Source: an uncultured Clostridia bacterium (GTDB lineage Bacteria > Bacillota > Clostridia > Lachnospirales > Lachnospiraceae). Taken from it: DNA of 7,999 bases. The stretch's first letter is position 1. The number at the start of each line of letters is the position of its first letter. Positions 7,218 through 7,999 of the stretch are shown in pieces. The stretch spans positions 1 to 7,999 of the forward strand of contig CAMWWR010000065.1 in assembly GCA_947178045.1 (NCBI GenBank), in the 5' to 3' direction. The notes beneath the pieces were generated by a model. That model saw only the letters and a program-made list of their open reading frames with translations. It was not told the DNA's origin and ran no database searches. A program made the translations under genes and the position numbers.

Positions 7218-7664
7218 CTAGCCCTTCTGGCCCGACCACTGGAACAGCAGGATGCCGCCAATGACAAGCACCATGGCGATCAGCTTTCTGATCTGAAATT
7301 CGGCCTTTTCCGTCCCGAACAGCCCGAACAGCTCGATGAGATAGGCCGCGATCAGCTGCGAGGTGACGATCAGCATCGCCGATTTTGCCGGGCCGAGCAG
7401 CGCCACGCTTTGGATGACCGTCCAGGTGATCGCAATGCCGATCACGCCCCCGAGCAGCATGTATTTGCCCTCGATCCGGAACAGGCTGGAAAACGGTGCC
7501 TGTCCGCCCGCGACGAACCATGCCCCGATGCTGACAATCAGCGCGGTCAGCTGGACAAAGGTCGCCGCTGTCCATATACTTGTCTGCTTTGTCACGCCGG
7601 TGTTGAACACTCCCTGAACGCTCATCATTACACCGGACAATATTGCTATAATAATTCCTGACAT
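7218..7664 (-). CDS. DMT-superfamily transporter, YdcZ/DUF606 type
   Basis: A 148-residue integral membrane protein with about five hydrophobic segments (roughly 3-22, 31-52, 69-88, 92-114 and 128-143). The N-terminal pattern MSGIIIAILSGVMMSVQGVFN and the GGVIGIAITWTVIQSVALLGPA region match the small YdcZ (DUF606) branch of the drug/metabolite transporter superfamily, half-size proteins that act as dimers or pairs. The substrate is not known for most members and is not evident here. It starts at the ATG at 7664; the AGGAGG at 7681-7676 is 11 bases upstream, a little long, with AGG at 7674-7672 closer. The leader hairpin at 7667-7727 covers this site. It is followed by comEA on the same strand after 213 bp with its own promoter, so it is probably a separate transcription unit. 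Confidence 0.85.
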   Translation of the reverse strand: MSGIIIAILSGVMMSVQGVFNTGVTKQTSIWTAATFVQLTALIVSIGAWFVAGGQAPFSSLFRIEGKYMLLGGVIGIAITWTVIQSVALLGPAKSAMLIVTSQLIAAYLIELFGLFGTEKAEFQIRKLIAMVLVIGGILLFQWSGQKG

Positions 7665-7666
7665 AA

Positions 7667-7727
7667 AAAGACCTGCCTCCTGATATTTTACTGGATACCG
7701 CCGGTATTTTTCAGAAAGCAGGTCTTT
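7667..7727 (-). promoter_or_regulatory. SD-sequestering leader hairpin, copy 1
   Basis: In minus-strand RNA, AAAGACCUGCUUUCUGA (7727-7711) pairs with UCAGGAGGCAGGUCUUU (7683-7667) over 17 positions: 15 Watson-Crick pairs and two G-U pairs. On the plus-strand RNA those two positions would be C-A mismatches, so the structure belongs to the transporter mRNA. The AGGAGG ribosome site is inside the 3' arm and the AUG follows three bases after the stem. The loop holds a second small hairpin, AUACC-GGC-GGUAU (7707-7695). This looks like translational control of the transporter by an RNA structure; the trigger is unknown and it matches no riboswitch class I can recognise. Confidence 0.65.
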
Positions 7728-7851
7728 GAGGAAGCGCTGATTAAATCATCGCTTCCTCAGAGCCTTTGGTGGATGCACACGGATTTGCCGGGGAATCTGC
7801 CGCTTCGCGGCGCAAATCCGGTGCAGGAAACGCTTTAATAAGCGTTTCCTT
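7728..7851 (-). repeat. Structured repeat element, copy B
   Basis: Reverse-oriented copy of the element at 2832-2975. It has a right palindrome (7727-7759; 16-nt arms with one mismatch), a central inverted pair CGGATTTG / CAAATCCG enclosing GCCGC-TTC-GCGGC (7799-7811), the 24-nt block identical to copy A (7801-7824), and a left palindrome with perfect 11-nt arms AGGAAACGCTT / AAGCGTTTCCT (7825-7850). It lies exactly between the two copies of the leader hairpin. No coding potential. Confidence 0.8.
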
Positions 7852-7910
7852 AAGACCTGCCTCCTGATATTTTACTGGATACTGCCAGTATTTTCAGAAA
7901 GCAGGGCTTT
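7852..7910 (-). promoter_or_regulatory. Leader hairpin, copy 2 (upstream duplicate)
   Basis: Direct repeat of the transporter leader (7667-7727), about 185 bp further upstream on the transcribed strand. The long stem is kept with one C-U mismatch and the same AGGAGG in its 3' arm, but no start codon follows; repeat B does. The inner hairpin reads AUACU-GGC-AGUAU where copy 1 has AUACC-GGC-GGUAU, a compensatory C-G to U-A change. Probably either the first half of a tandem RNA switch or a leader left behind by a duplication around repeat B. Confidence 0.6.
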
Positions 7911-7930
7911 TATTCAAAGCAGGTGTTATT

Positions 7931-7947
7931 TAAGGAAACACTGATAA
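7931..7947 (+). repeat. Third end of the repeat family, near the window edge
   Basis: TAAGGAAACACTGATAA matches the terminal arm of repeats A and B (TAAGGAAACGCTGATT in A). The second palindrome arm is absent; the sequence then diverges from copies A and B. It could be the terminal inverted repeat of a larger element continuing beyond the window. Confidence 0.5.
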
Positions 7948-7969
7948 AAATGCTTTTGGCTCTTACCCG

Positions 7970-7999
7970 ATGAAGTATAGTGGACGAATATGCGATATG
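7970..7999 (+). other. Possible start of a reading frame running off the window
   Basis: An ATG at 7970 opens ten codons (MKYSGRICDM) without a stop up to the edge. It lies 22 bases after the repeat end at 7931-7947, where a transposase gene would begin if that end bounds an insertion sequence. No ribosome-binding site is visible, and ten codons are not enough to identify a family. Confidence 0.2.

Noticed and set aside
7066..7575. Minus-strand open frame of 169 codons overlapping the transporter
   Set aside because: Out-of-frame shadow of the transporter with Arg-rich composition; the transporter frame has clear membrane segments and a ribosome site.
7667..7727. Promoter inside the transporter leader (TAAAAT as -10 with CTGAAA as -35)
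   Set aside because: A start site seven bases after that -10 would fall within or past the AGGAGG, leaving the mRNA without its ribosome site; the -35 match is also poor.
7667..7910. Known guanidine (mini-ykkC) riboswitch because of two hairpins before a DMT transporter
   Set aside because: Mini-ykkC has two short hairpins with ACGR loops; the stems and loops here are different, and the two copies are separated by a 124-nt repeat.

Overview
The window is a GC-rich, densely packed chromosomal segment, almost all of it transcribed on the minus strand. Family content (competence genes comEA and comEC, an OmpR/PhoB-type two-component system, a GerMN lipoprotein, good GGAGG-type ribosome sites, GTG starts) points to a Gram-positive Clostridia-type bacterium, plausibly Lachnospiraceae. 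That placement is inference from protein style only.

Layout, left to right. The 3' part of a calcineurin-like metallophosphoesterase gene (2-622, +) enters from the left edge and converges on comEC. comEC (549-2697, -) is intact through its membrane channel region but appears broken near its 3' end: the usual ending of the protein (ISCGKGNRYGHPH and onward) is present in a different reading frame directly after the NNTSLVLRL strand, and the roughly 50-60 residues that normally lie between them, including the GD and HHGS motifs of the metallo-beta-lactamase-like domain, are missing. A short structured repeat (element A, 2832-2975) separates comEC from a GerMN-domain lipoprotein gene (2972-3898, -). 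Upstream of that are a sensor histidine kinase (3944-5386, -) and its response regulator (5397-6101, -), then a purine-rich spacer, then comEA (6225-7004, -) with a good sigma-A-like promoter (7068-7096). Last is a small DMT/YdcZ-family membrane transporter (7218-7664, -).

The right end (7665-7999) is non-coding and the most unusual part. The transporter gene is preceded by a long hairpin whose 3' arm contains its Shine-Dalgarno sequence. The hairpin is present twice as direct copies about 185 bp apart, and the copies differ by a compensatory base-pair change in an inner stem. Between them sits a second copy (element B) of the repeat found between gerM-like and comEC, in opposite orientation. 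Further single ends of the same repeat occur at 7193-7207 and 7931-7947. The repeat has palindromic ends whose arms co-vary between copies, so it behaves as a structured, mobile or REP/MITE-like family.

Functionally, the response regulator, histidine kinase and GerMN lipoprotein form a likely signalling triad resembling the actinobacterial MtrA-MtrB-LpqB arrangement, lying between the two DNA-uptake genes. With comEC apparently defective, the DNA-uptake pathway may be non-functional in this strain, unless the break is an assembly error. No rRNA, tRNA or CRISPR array was seen. The 230-270 bp between comEC and the GerMN gene contain only element A and AT-richer unassigned sequence (about 2790-2831); the 213 bp between comEA and the transporter contain the promoter and one repeat end.
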